The notes: generated from the letters alone by a model not told the origin. 64,000 nt of DNA from Flectobacillus rivi (GCF_030056655.1 NZ_JASHIE010000008.1:124001-188000); one strand, 5' to 3'; counted from the first letter of the stretch, positions 8,726 through 16,700 are shown. Program-made: numbers and translations.

Positions 8726-9244
8726 TTATCCGTTAAATACTTTTGCTAAAGATACTCCTCTTTGGAAGGCTACTGTATGAGGGTTTCTCATTTTAACTAG
8801 CGCATCAACTGTTGCTTTTACCACGTTGTGTGGGTTAGAAGAACCTTTTGATTTAGCTAATACGTCATGAACACCTGCAGCTTCCAATACAGCACGCATT
8901 GCACCACCTGCAATTACCCCAGTACCTGGAGCTGCTGGCTTCAACAATACGAAACCTCCTGAGAACTTACCGATTTGTTCGTGAGGTACAGTTGCTTTCA
9001 AAAGAGCAACTTGGAATAAGTTTTTCTTAGCGTCTTCGATACCTTTAGAGATAGCGTCAGTTACTTCGTTTGCTTTACCCAAACCGAAGCCAACTACACC
9101 TTTGCCATCACCAACTACTACGATTGCAGAGAAGCTGAAACGACGTCCACCTTTTACTACTTTCGCTACGCGGTTGATAGCAACAACTCTTTCTTTTAGT
9201 TCGCCTTCGTTAACCTTGATAGGTTTTGATATTAATTGCGACAT
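8726..9244 (-). CDS. rpsE: 30S ribosomal protein S5
   Basis: S5 (172 residues) contributes to decoding accuracy. It has the N-terminal double-stranded-RNA-binding domain (VVAINRVAKVVKGGRRFSFS near residues 20-39) and the C-terminal domain with GTGVIAGGAMRAVLEAAGV near 107-125. It lies between rplR and rpmD. Confidence 0.97.
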   Translation of the reverse strand: MSQLISKPIKVNEGELKERVVAINRVAKVVKGGRRFSFSAIVVVGDGKGVVGFGLGKANEVTDAISKGIEDAKKNLFQVALLKATVPHEQIGKFSGGFVLLKPAAPGTGVIAGGAMRAVLEAAGVHDVLAKSKGSSNPHNVVKATVDALVKMRNPHTVAFQRGVSLAKVFNG

Positions 9245-9358
9245 TTTTTTCTAATTTGAAAATTGTTGAATTTGAAAATTTGAAATCTGTGCTTTAACAT
9301 CAAAAACTTTCATTTTGGAACGGCGGATATCCGCATTGCACAAATTCAAATTGACTAA

Positions 9359-9706
9359 TTAAAATTTAAGACCTCCTTCTCTTGCACCTTCAGCAACTGC
9401 TTTAACACGACCATGGTACAAGTAACCGTTACGGTCAAAAACAACTGTTGAAACACCTGCAGCCAAAGCTTTCTCTGCAATTTTAGCACCTACTAATTTT
9501 GCACTTTCAACATTACCATTCTTCAAACCTAATTCCTTAGATGAAGCAGCAGCCAATGTAGAGCCTTTTGTATCGTCGATCAACTGAGCATAGATACCCG
9601 AGTTTGAACGGAACACTGACAATCTTGGCTTTTCAGCTGTACCAGAGATTTTAGCTCTGATAGACAACTTAATACGAAGTCTTCTTGATTCTTTTTGCGA
9701 AGCCAT
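9359..9706 (-). CDS. rplR: 50S ribosomal protein L18
   Basis: L18 (115 residues) binds 5S rRNA and helps anchor it in the central protuberance. Motifs include KPRLSVFRSNSGIYAQLIDD near residues 27-46 and the C-terminal FDRNGYLYHGRVKAVAEGAREGG. A hairpin motif nearly identical to one before rplE lies 16 nt upstream of its start. Confidence 0.97.
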   Translation of the reverse strand: MASQKESRRLRIKLSIRAKISGTAEKPRLSVFRSNSGIYAQLIDDTKGSTLAAASSKELGLKNGNVESAKLVGAKIAEKALAAGVSTVVFDRNGYLYHGRVKAVAEGAREGGLKF

Positions 9707-9722
9707 TAATTTATATAGTTTT

Positions 9723-9739
9723 GTGGATTACCGACCCAC
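9723..9739 (-). promoter_or_regulatory. Hairpin motif before rplR (shared with rplE)
   Basis: The minus strand reads GTGGGTCGGTAATCCAC. GTGG pairs with CCAC around a loop. The same 17-mer with one base changed occurs at 11879-11895. Both copies lie 16-17 nt before the start codon of a 5S-rRNA-binding protein gene, which suggests a translational control element. That is inference. Confidence 0.45.
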
Positions 9740-9751
9740 GATGATTAAATT

Positions 9752-10306
9752 CTATTTCTTACCACCAGCTTTACCAGCTTTTCTACGAATTTGCTCACCC
9801 ACGAAGCGAATACCTTTACCTTTGTAAGGCTCAACTTTACGAAGAGAACGAATTTTAGCTGCAACTTGGCCGATTAATTCTTTGTCGATACCTTCTAAAG
9901 TAACCTTAGGGTTTTGACCTTTTTCCATTGCAGTTGTAACTTTCAACTCAGATGGGATTTGCATGAAGATTGCGTGAGAGTAACCTAACGCTAATTCAAG
10001 AAGGTTTCCTTGGTTAGAAGCTTTGTAACCTACACCGACAATTTCCATTTCTTTTTTGAAACCATCGTTTACGCCAACAACCATGTTGTTAATCAAAGCG
10101 CGGTATAGACCGTGAAGAGCTTTGTGACGTTTTTGATCTGTAGGACGTTGTACACGTAATTCGCTACCTTCGATTTCTACAGTAATATCTGGATCGATTG
10201 AACGAGAAAGAGTACCTTTTGCGCCTTTTACAGTTACTGTGCTTTTTTCTACTGTTACAGTAACACCGGCAGGAAGTGTGATAACTTTATTACCAACGCG
10301 TGACAT
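9752..10306 (-). CDS. rplF: 50S ribosomal protein L6
   Basis: L6 (184 residues) has two tandem L6 folds. The C-terminal signature GIDKELIGQVAAKIRSLRKV and YKGKGIRFVGEQIRRKAGK is present. It follows rpsH. The spacer upstream contains the small hairpin GAGGAG-AGA-CTCCTC. Confidence 0.97.
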   Translation of the reverse strand: MSRVGNKVITLPAGVTVTVEKSTVTVKGAKGTLSRSIDPDITVEIEGSELRVQRPTDQKRHKALHGLYRALINNMVVGVNDGFKKEMEIVGVGYKASNQGNLLELALGYSHAIFMQIPSELKVTTAMEKGQNPKVTLEGIDKELIGQVAAKIRSLRKVEPYKGKGIRFVGEQIRRKAGKAGGKK

Positions 10307-10411
10307 GACTTGTGTGTTTTTGCTTAAATGGAGGAGAGACTCCTCTTTCAGCGTTATTTGAAAATAAGTTAGGGAACAAACCTGTATAAGACTTATTCCC
10401 CAAATGTAAGA

Positions 10412-10807
10412 TTAGTATACGTAGCAAAGAACTTCGCCACCTACATTAAGTGTGCGAGCCTCTTTGTCAGTAATAACACCTTTTGATGTTGAAAGGATAG
10501 CTACACCTAAACCATTCAATACGCGAGGCAATTCATCTGCTCCTTTGTATTTACGCAAACCTGGTTTAGAAATTCTCTCCAATTTAACGATTGCAGGTTG
10601 TTTAGTAACTGGGTTGTATTTCAAAGCGATTTTGATTGTACCCTGTACTGATGAATCGTCAAACTTGTAGTTTTGAATGTATCCTTTATCAAAAAGCACT
10701 TTAGTGATTTCCTTTTTGATGTTAGAAGCAGGAATTTCAACGATTCTGTGACGTGCCTTGATGGCATTTCTCAATCGTGTTAAGTAGTCTGCTATTGGAT
10801 CTGTCAT
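10412..10807 (-). CDS. rpsH: 30S ribosomal protein S8
   Basis: S8 (131 residues) is a central-domain 16S rRNA binder and the autogenous regulator of the spc operon in enterobacteria. It starts MTDPIADYLTRLRNAIKARH and ends with STSKGVITDKEARTLNVGGEVLCYVY. A promoter that fits the Bacteroidota consensus well lies just upstream, so spc genes from rpsH onward may also be transcribed separately. Confidence 0.97.
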   Translation of the reverse strand: MTDPIADYLTRLRNAIKARHRIVEIPASNIKKEITKVLFDKGYIQNYKFDDSSVQGTIKIALKYNPVTKQPAIVKLERISKPGLRKYKGADELPRVLNGLGVAILSTSKGVITDKEARTLNVGGEVLCYVY

Positions 10808-10851
10808 TGTTTTCGATATTTGAAACGAACTTTTCTTTGGGAAAAGGCTCG

Positions 10852-10882
10852 CAAAATTACGGAATTGGATTTAAAAAAACAA
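10852..10882 (-). promoter_or_regulatory. Internal promoter upstream of rpsH
   Basis: The minus strand has TTG (10880-10882), exactly 20 nt, then TAATTTTG (10852-10859), fitting the TTTG/TTG-N20-TAnnTTTG pattern of the Bacteroidota primary sigma factor. Transcription would begin about 35-40 nt before rpsH, inside the 128-nt rpsN-rpsH spacer. Confidence 0.6.
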
Positions 10883-10935
10883 CCATAAGTGGCTGATTTT
10901 AATAAAGATTACGACAAATTTTTATCGTAAGAGTA

Positions 10936-11205
10936 TTACCAGCTTGATTTTGTCACACCTGGAATCAATCCTGCTGAAGCCATTTCACGGAAAGTCACAC
11001 GGTTGATGCCGAATTTACGCATATAACCTCTTGGACGTCCTGTAAGCTTACAACGGTTGTGCAAACGTACTGGTGAAGCGTTTTTAGGCAATTTATCCAA
11101 ACCTAAGTAGTCGCCAGCAGCTTTTAAAGCAGCACGCTTAGCAGCGTATTTAGCAACTGTTGCTTCTTTTTTTCTTTCTCTTGCTTTAACTGATTCTTTT
11201 GCCAT
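10936..11205 (-). CDS. rpsN: 30S ribosomal protein S14
   Basis: S14 (89 residues) is the long zinc-free type. Only one cysteine is present and there is no CxxC pair. The conserved C-terminal half reads LHNRCKLTGRPRGYMRKFGI then FREMASAGLIPGVTKSSW. It lies between rplE and rpsH. Confidence 0.97.
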   Translation of the reverse strand: MAKESVKARERKKEATVAKYAAKRAALKAAGDYLGLDKLPKNASPVRLHNRCKLTGRPRGYMRKFGINRVTFREMASAGLIPGVTKSSW

Positions 11206-11232
11206 GTTGGTTGAATCTTTTTATCAGTTGTC

Positions 11233-11296
11233 TGTTATCTGTTATTCGTTATCCGCATAGCGTTTTCGAAGTCGGGACGACGAATAACGGATAACA
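11233..11296. repeat. Inverted repeat in the rplE-rpsN spacer
   Basis: The arms TGTTATCTGTTATTCG (11233-11248) and CGAATAACGGATAACA (11281-11296) pair over 16 positions with one mismatch (a G-U pair in plus-strand RNA), separated by 32 nt. The words resemble dispersed intergenic sequence rather than a designed operator. Confidence 0.6.
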
Positions 11297-11303
11297 TAGT
11301 TTA

Positions 11304-11861
11304 TTACTTCTTCGAATTAGCGAAAGGCATACCCATTTGTTGTAACAAAGCGTAAGCTTCAGCATCTGTATTTGCAGTCGTAACGAAAGTGATATCCATA
11401 CCAGAGATTTTGCTCACTTTGTCGATAGAAATCTCTGGGAAAATGATTTGTTCTTTCACACCCAAAGTATAGTTACCACGACCATCGAAACCTTTGTCTG
11501 AGATACCTTTGAAGTCACGTACACGTGGAAGAGCCACTGTCGTCAAACGATCAAGGAATTCGTACATTTTATCTCCTCTCAAAGTTACTTTCACACCGAT
11601 TGGCATGTTTTCACGTAACTTAAAGTTTGAGATAGCTTTTTTAGACATTGTAGCTACTGCTTTTTGACCAGCAATAAGAGTTAGTTCTTCAACACCTGTG
11701 TCGATCAATTTCTTGTCAGCTACAGCAGCACCGATACCTTTGTTGATTACAATTTTAGTAATCTTAGGAACTTGCATTACTGATTTGAATTGAAATTTCT
11801 CTTTTAGAGCAGGAACGATTTCGCTAACGTATTTGTCCTTTAATCTTGTTGTAGTTGCCAT
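11304..11861 (-). CDS. rplE: 50S ribosomal protein L5
   Basis: L5 (185 residues) binds 5S rRNA and contacts the P-site tRNA. Motifs include ITKIVINKGIGAAVADKK near residues 34-51, the GQKAVATMSKKAISNFKLRE region near 69-88, and RVRDFKGISDKGFDGRGNYT near 113-132. It lies between rplX and rpsN. The hairpin motif shared with rplR lies 17 nt upstream. Confidence 0.97.
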   Translation of the reverse strand: MATTTRLKDKYVSEIVPALKEKFQFKSVMQVPKITKIVINKGIGAAVADKKLIDTGVEELTLIAGQKAVATMSKKAISNFKLRENMPIGVKVTLRGDKMYEFLDRLTTVALPRVRDFKGISDKGFDGRGNYTLGVKEQIIFPEISIDKVSKISGMDITFVTTANTDAEAYALLQQMGMPFANSKK

Positions 11862-11878
11862 TATTATGAAAACTTTAT

Positions 11879-11895
11879 GTGGATTTCCGACCCAC
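11879..11895 (-). promoter_or_regulatory. Hairpin motif before rplE (shared with rplR)
   Basis: The minus strand reads GTGGGTCGGAAATCCAC, 16 of 17 bases identical to the motif at 9723-9739 and at the same distance from the start codon. The core GGTCGGAAATCC also appears in the loop of the terminator at 34437-34467, so it may instead be a generic hairpin filler. Confidence 0.45.
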
Positions 11896-11936
11896 TTTTC
11901 ACGGTATCATATAGTAGACACCGCTTCATTGAATTA

Positions 11937-12269
11937 TTAGATAAATTTACCTGTTGCTTTAGAATATCTTTGCAACTTACCATTCTCGTTCAATTTACGA
12001 CCTGTACGAACAGCTTTACCGTTCTCAGAAACTGCAATATTAGAGATATGGATAGTACCTTCTGTTTTAACGATACCACCTTGAGGGTTAGCAGCGCTAG
12101 GCTTAACGTGTTTTGTGATAAAGTTTACGCCTTCTACGATAGCACGTTGCTTATCAACTAAAACTTTTTTAACTACGCCTGTTTGACCCTTAGCGTTCCC
12201 AGCGATAACCACAACAGTATCACCAGTTTTGATGTGCAACTTAGGTTGCTTATTAAACTTTCTTTCCAT
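11937..12269 (-). CDS. rplX: 50S ribosomal protein L24
   Basis: L24 (110 residues) is an early assembly protein with an N-terminal KOW motif (KTGDTVVVIAGNAKGQTGVV near residues 15-34) and the downstream EGVNFITKHVKPSA motif. It begins 18 nt after rplN. Confidence 0.97.
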   Translation of the reverse strand: MERKFNKQPKLHIKTGDTVVVIAGNAKGQTGVVKKVLVDKQRAIVEGVNFITKHVKPSAANPQGGIVKTEGTIHISNIAVSENGKAVRTGRKLNENGKLQRYSKATGKFI

Positions 12270-12287
12270 GATGATTACAAATTATGA

Positions 12288-12656
12288 TTAAAGTACTTCT
12301 GGAGCTAATGAAACAATTTTCATGAAACCTGCGTCACGCAATTCACGTGCAACTGGTCCAAAAATACGAGTACCACGTGGCTCGTCATTGTTGTTTAAAA
12401 GAACTGCTGCATTGTCTTCGAAACGGATATATGATCCATCCTTACGACGAATTTCTTTTTTAGTTCTTACAACTACGGCTTTAGAAACCGTACCTTTCTT
12501 CATGCTTGATGACGACAAAGCAGACTTCACTGTTACTACAATTTTGTCACCAATAGAAGCATATCTTTTTCCTGTACCGCCCAACACGCGGATAACCAGT
12601 ACCTCTTTTGCACCTGAGTTATCAGCAACGCCGAGTCTTGATTCTTGCTGTACCAT
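12288..12656 (-). CDS. rplN: 50S ribosomal protein L14
   Basis: L14 (122 residues) starts MVQQESRLGVADNSGAKEVL and ends GFMKIVSLAPEVL, both typical of the family. The signature AVVVRTKKEIRRKDGSYIRF is near residues 61-80. It lies between rpsQ and rplX. Confidence 0.97.
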   Translation of the reverse strand: MVQQESRLGVADNSGAKEVLVIRVLGGTGKRYASIGDKIVVTVKSALSSSSMKKGTVSKAVVVRTKKEIRRKDGSYIRFEDNAAVLLNNNDEPRGTRIFGPVARELRDAGFMKIVSLAPEVL

Positions 12657-12762
12657 TGTTTGTTTGGTATATTAAAGATTGCGAAAAAATTAAATTTAAC
12701 GATACACCACTAACTGAATAGGGAAGTGATGTTGAACGTTGGATAAAAACTGGAGTAGTGAA

Positions 12763-13017
12763 TTATTTCGCTTTCTCGATAATTTCAACTAATCTCCAAC
12801 GCTTGTTCTTTGACAAAGGACGGGTTTCCATAACCTTCACTGTGTCACCGATTCCACATTCGTTATTTTCATCGTGAGCCATCAATTTGGAAGTTTTCAA
12901 CATAAACTTACCATAAAGAGGGTGCTTAACTTTTCTGTCTACGGCGACGGTGATAGATTTATCCATCTTGTTGCTCACCACACGCCCAATCCTTACTTTT
13001 CTTAGATTTCTTTCCAT
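12763..13017 (-). CDS. rpsQ: 30S ribosomal protein S17
   Basis: S17 (84 residues) is a primary 16S rRNA-binding protein with an OB fold. The motif GRVVSNKMDKSITVAVDR is near residues 12-29, and the C-terminal ETRPLSKNKRWRLVEIIEKA signature is present. The spacer before it contains GACCTCA...TGAGGTC (13042-13068) and the palindrome ATAGGAAATTCCTAT (13089-13103). Confidence 0.97.
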   Translation of the reverse strand: MERNLRKVRIGRVVSNKMDKSITVAVDRKVKHPLYGKFMLKTSKLMAHDENNECGIGDTVKVMETRPLSKNKRWRLVEIIEKAK

Positions 13018-13102
13018 CGTTGGATTTGGTTGTTTTAGATTGACCTCAAGCGGTATGTTGATGAGGTCTGTTCAGTTTAAATAAAATGATAGGAAATTCC
13101 TA

Positions 13103-13306
13103 TTATTTAGAAGCTGCTGTAATAGCAGTTTCCAAACGAGCGATCAATTTGCGAGATTCACGCAAGCGCAAAGGGTTCTCGATTGGAGAAATAGCGTGAG
13201 CAAACTTCAAACGTGCCAAAGCATCTTTTTCTGAAGCTAGAGTTGCTTTCAACTCATCTAGGCTCAATTTTTGGATTTCTGCGTTCTTCATTATTTTATC
13301 AGTCAT
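13103..13306 (-). CDS. rpmC: 50S ribosomal protein L29
   Basis: L29 (67 residues) is a two-helix protein at the polypeptide exit tunnel. The signature is SLDELKATLASEKDALARLK followed by the NPLRLRESRKLIARL helix. Immediately before its start, GTCGTTAGAAG (13310-13320) and CTTCCAACGAC (13329-13339) form an 11-bp stem with one G-U pair in the minus-strand RNA. Confidence 0.97.
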   Translation of the reverse strand: MTDKIMKNAEIQKLSLDELKATLASEKDALARLKFAHAISPIENPLRLRESRKLIARLETAITAASK

Positions 13307-13347
13307 GGAGTCGTTAGAAGTTTTGAGGCTTCCAACGACATGATATA

Positions 13348-13767
13348 CTATTCTTGATAATCTCTACGAACTACGAATTTAGTACGAAGTGGCAATTTTT
13401 GAGCCGCCAAACGAAGTGACTCTTGTGCCAATTCCAAAGGTACCCCAGCAGATTCGAATAAGATAGTTCCTGGTTTGATATTAGCTACCCAGTATTCTGG
13501 AGCACCTTTACCTTTACCCATACGAACTTCGGCTGGTTTCTTAGTGATTGGTTTGTCAGGGAAGATACGAATCCAAACCTGACCTTCACGTTTCATTGCA
13601 CGAGTTACTGAGATACGAGCTGCTTCGATCTGACGAGCAGTGATACGTCCTGGCTCCAGAGCTTTGATAGCGAATGTACCGAAGTCAATTTCATGACCGC
13701 GAGTAGCCAAACCTTTCACTCTACCTTTCTGTTGCTTACGGAACTTGGTTCTTCTTGGTTGTAACAT
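13348..13767 (-). CDS. rplP: 50S ribosomal protein L16
   Basis: L16 (139 residues) lies near the peptidyl-transferase centre. It starts MLQPRRTKFRKQQKGRVKGL and has the signature RMGKGKGAPEYWVANIKPGT near residues 82-101. It follows rpsC. Confidence 0.97.
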   Translation of the reverse strand: MLQPRRTKFRKQQKGRVKGLATRGHEIDFGTFAIKALEPGRITARQIEAARISVTRAMKREGQVWIRIFPDKPITKKPAEVRMGKGKGAPEYWVANIKPGTILFESAGVPLELAQESLRLAAQKLPLRTKFVVRRDYQE

Positions 13768-13786
13768 TGTCTTATGAAGTCTTGCA

Positions 13787-13845
13787 GTTTTAAGTCGTAA
13801 GTCTTAAAGTACTTTGGAGTAGCTTTAGGACTTGCGACTTGAAAC
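13787..13845. repeat. Long inverted repeat in the rpsC-rplP spacer
   Basis: Arms of 23 nt at 13787-13809 and 13823-13845 pair at all but three positions. The three differences would be G-U pairs in plus-strand RNA and A-C mismatches in the actual minus-strand transcript. The loop is 13 nt. It occupies most of the 90-nt spacer. Confidence 0.6.
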
Positions 13846-13857
13846 TAAGATTAAAAA

Positions 13858-14706
13858 TTATCTCTTACCGCCTCCTCTGTTGTTGGTATTTCCTCCTTTA
13901 CCACCACCACGGTTGTTGTTATTGTTGTTGTTACGACGCTGATCGCCACCACGGCCACCACGGTTGTCGCGTCCACGACGTCCGTTATCGTCATCACGAC
14001 CACCACGATTGTGGTTACCACCGCGAGAATCGCCACCAGCTTGTTGAGCTGACATACCAGCGTTTGGAGAAAGATCACGTTTTCCGTACACTTCGCCTTT
14101 ACATACCCAAACTTTGATACCAATTTTACCATAAACTGTCAAAGCTTCAGATACTGCATAGTCGATATCGGCACGCAAAGTATGAAGAGGAATACGTCCT
14201 TCTTTGTATCCTTCTGAGCGAGCCATTTCAGCACCACCCAAACGGCCAGAAAGTTTCAATTTGATACCTTGAGCACCTACTCTCATCGCAGAAGCAATAG
14301 CTTGCTTCATAGCACGACGGAAAGAAATACGTGCTTCTAATTGTTGAGCGATAGTTTCGCCAATCAATTTAGCATCAATCTCAGGACGTTTAATTTCAAA
14401 GATGTTAATTTGAACATCTTTGCCTGTGATTTTCTTTAATTCTTCTTTGATTTTATCTACTTCTTGACCACCCTTACCGATTACTACGCCTGGGCGAGCA
14501 GTATTGATAGTCAAAGTAATACGTTTCAAAGTACGCTCAATAATTACCTTAGAGATTGCACCCTTTGGAATACGAGCGGCTACGTATTTACGGATTTTTT
14601 CATCCTCAACTAACTTGTCGGCAAAATTTTTACCGCCGTACCAGTTAGAATCCCAACCTCTGACGATACCAAGTCTAAGACCAACGGGGTTAACTTTCTG
14701 TCCCAT
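13858..14706 (-). CDS. rpsC: 30S ribosomal protein S3 with Gly/Arg/Asn-rich tail
   Basis: S3 (282 residues) lines the mRNA entry channel. The standard part, residues 1 to about 215, includes the KH domain (TARPGVVIGKGGQEVDKIKE near residues 70-89) and the C-terminal motif SEGYKEGRIPLHTLRADIDY. The final 60 or so residues are unusual: RGG and RGR repeats, a run of seven asparagines and further GGGK blocks, resembling an RGG-box RNA-binding tail. Typical bacterial S3 is 210-250 residues. Extended S3 tails are known in some Bacteroidota. Confidence 0.97.
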   Translation of the reverse strand: MGQKVNPVGLRLGIVRGWDSNWYGGKNFADKLVEDEKIRKYVAARIPKGAISKVIIERTLKRITLTINTARPGVVIGKGGQEVDKIKEELKKITGKDVQINIFEIKRPEIDAKLIGETIAQQLEARISFRRAMKQAIASAMRVGAQGIKLKLSGRLGGAEMARSEGYKEGRIPLHTLRADIDYAVSEALTVYGKIGIKVWVCKGEVYGKRDLSPNAGMSAQQAGGDSRGGNHNRGGRDDDNGRRGRDNRGGRGGDQRRNNNNNNNRGGGKGGNTNNRGGGKR

Positions 14707-14733
14707 TTTATGATATTTAGATGTTTTCTCTAA

Positions 14734-15105
14734 TTATTCTTCTGATGTTACGATTGATGGAGCACTTGCAGAAGCAACCACTAATGTAATGTGGTTTGAG
14801 CGCTTCAAGATTCTGTACCCACGACCTTGTGGAGCTGGACGCAAACGCTTCAAAGAGCTACCGCCATCTACCGTAACGGTTTTAACGTATAAGTCAGCAT
14901 CTTCCAACTTAACGTCTTCGTGCTTGTTTTGCCAGTTAGCAATTGCTGAGAGTAACAATTTCTCAACAAATCTAGCACCAACTTTAGGCTCATATTTCAA
15001 GATACCTAAAGCCTTGTTAACTTTCTGACCTCTAATCATGTCTACCACGATTCTCATTTTCTGAGGTGAAGTCGGAACATTGTTTAATTTAGCTATTGCT
15101 TCCAT
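14734..15105 (-). CDS. rplV: 50S ribosomal protein L22
   Basis: L22 (123 residues) extends a beta hairpin into the exit tunnel. The signatures SPQKMRIVVDMIRGQKVNKA near residues 13-32 and RLRPAPQGRGYRILKRSNHI near 86-105 are present. It lies between rpsS and rpsC, with a short non-conserved C-terminal tail. Confidence 0.97.
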   Translation of the reverse strand: MEAIAKLNNVPTSPQKMRIVVDMIRGQKVNKALGILKYEPKVGARFVEKLLLSAIANWQNKHEDVKLEDADLYVKTVTVDGGSSLKRLRPAPQGRGYRILKRSNHITLVVASASAPSIVTSEE

Positions 15106-15191
15106 TTCTATAATTTCGGATTTAGGTTCTGGGATTTTGGATTATCAGGATTGAATCTTACAATCCGCAATCCTCATTCCACTATCCCCTA

Positions 15192-15470
15192 TTATCTTTT
15201 GCCTTTATCTTTTTTAGCGATGTGACCACGGAAATTGCGTGTTGGAGCAAATTCACCAAGTTTATGTCCTACCATGTTTTCTGTTACATATACTGGGATA
15301 AACTTGTTACCGTTGTGCACTGCGAAAGTGTGTCCAACGAAATCAGGAGAAATCATTGAACGTCTTGACCAAGTTTTGATAACTGACTTTTTACCTGACT
15401 CATTCATAGCAATTACTTTGTTGTCAAGGCGGTAGTCAATATAAGGTCCTTTTTTTAATGAACGTGCCAT
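15192..15470 (-). CDS. rpsS: 30S ribosomal protein S19
   Basis: S19 (92 residues) is a head protein. It starts MARSLKKGPYIDYRLDNKV and has the signature HNGNKFIPVYVTENMVGHKL then GEFAPTRNFRGH. It begins 7 nt after the rplB stop. Confidence 0.97.
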   Translation of the reverse strand: MARSLKKGPYIDYRLDNKVIAMNESGKKSVIKTWSRRSMISPDFVGHTFAVHNGNKFIPVYVTENMVGHKLGEFAPTRNFRGHIAKKDKGKR

Positions 15471-15477
15471 CTATGTA

Positions 15478-16299
15478 TTATTTCTTTCTACTGATGATTA
15501 GACGATTTGAATGCTTTTTCTTGTCGCGAGTTTTCTTACCTTTCGCTAACAAGCCGTTACGTGAACGTGGGTGACCTCCTGAAGAGCGACCCTCACCACC
15601 ACCCATTGGGTGATCAACTGGGTTCATTACTACACCACGAACTCTTGGACGGCGGCCTAACCAACGGTGACGACCAGCTTTACCCAAGTTTGTGTTCATG
15701 TGGTCAGCATTAGATACTGAACCAATTGTAGCCAAACAGTTAACTAACACCATACGCATTTCGCCTGAAGGCAACTTCAATGTAGCATATTTGCTATCAC
15801 GAGCCAACAATTGAGCATAAGTACCTGCAGAACGAGCTAATTCAGCACCACCACGAGGACGAAGCTCGATAGCGTGTACAATTGTACCTACTGGAATGCT
15901 TGACAATGGCATTGTGTTACCAACTTCAGGAGCTACTACTGTACCAGACATTACTGTCTGACCAACTTTCAAACCTGAAGGAGCAATGATGTATGATTTT
16001 TCACCATCTGTGTACTCGATCAATGCGATACGAGCTGTACGGTTTGGATCGTATTCAATTGTTAATACTGTTGCTTCTACGTCAAATTTATCACGATAGA
16101 AGTCAATCAAACGATAACGACGCTTGTGACCACCACCAATATAGCGCATTGCGCGGTGACCAAAGGCGTTACGACCACCTGTTTTCTTAATTGGAGCCAA
16201 CAACGGTTTATACGGTTTCGAAGCTGTGATTTCTTCGAAAGTTGGAGCGATACGTTGACGTTGACCCGGAGACGTTGGTTTTAATTTTCTAACTGCCAT
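15478..16299 (-). CDS. rplB: 50S ribosomal protein L2
   Basis: L2 (273 residues) is the most conserved large-subunit protein near the peptidyl-transferase centre. It has the N-terminal OB-like domain (GGRNAFGHRAMRYIGGGHKR near 41-60) and the C-terminal signature GVVMNPVDHPMGGGEGRSSG with the catalytic-region histidine. It lies between rplW and rpsS. Confidence 0.98.
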   Translation of the reverse strand: MAVRKLKPTSPGQRQRIAPTFEEITASKPYKPLLAPIKKTGGRNAFGHRAMRYIGGGHKRRYRLIDFYRDKFDVEATVLTIEYDPNRTARIALIEYTDGEKSYIIAPSGLKVGQTVMSGTVVAPEVGNTMPLSSIPVGTIVHAIELRPRGGAELARSAGTYAQLLARDSKYATLKLPSGEMRMVLVNCLATIGSVSNADHMNTNLGKAGRHRWLGRRPRVRGVVMNPVDHPMGGGEGRSSGGHPRSRNGLLAKGKKTRDKKKHSNRLIISRKK

Positions 16300-16371
16300 T
16301 TCTCTAGTTTGTTCAAATTATCGGGGTGAACACCCATAAATTGTTTGAAAGCTTTCGCTTTCTCACTGGTC

Positions 16372-16659
16372 TTAGATACCTTCGTAGAAATCGATTACTT
16401 CGCCTTTAGCTACTGTAATAACTGCTTTCTTGAAAGTAGAAGTATAACCAGTTGTGATTTTAGATTTTGTACTTCTTGATTTTTTCTTACCAAATTGACG
16501 AAGTGTATTTACAGATTCTACGTCAACTCCGTACATTTTCTTGATTTCTTTCGCAATTTCAATCTTGTTTGATTTTACTGCTACTTCGAAAACGTACTGA
16601 CCGCCTTTCTGCAACTCCTGAGTTTTTTCAGTAAGAATTGGTCTTTTGATGATGCTCAT
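16372..16659 (-). CDS. rplW: 50S ribosomal protein L23
   Basis: L23 (95 residues) sits at the exit tunnel, where trigger factor and SRP dock. It starts MSIIKRPILTEKTQELQKGG and has the KKMYGVDVESVNTLRQFGKK motif near residues 41-60. It lies between rplD and rplB. Confidence 0.97.
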   Translation of the reverse strand: MSIIKRPILTEKTQELQKGGQYVFEVAVKSNKIEIAKEIKKMYGVDVESVNTLRQFGKKKSRSTKSKITTGYTSTFKKAVITVAKGEVIDFYEGI

Positions 16660-16700
16660 TTCTTTATGACGTTAATTGTCACCAGCTTAAATACTGATAA

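Noticed and set aside
13839..14132. Open frames overlapping the rpsC tail on both strands
   Set aside because: They are frame shadows of the Gly/Arg/Asn repeats of S3.
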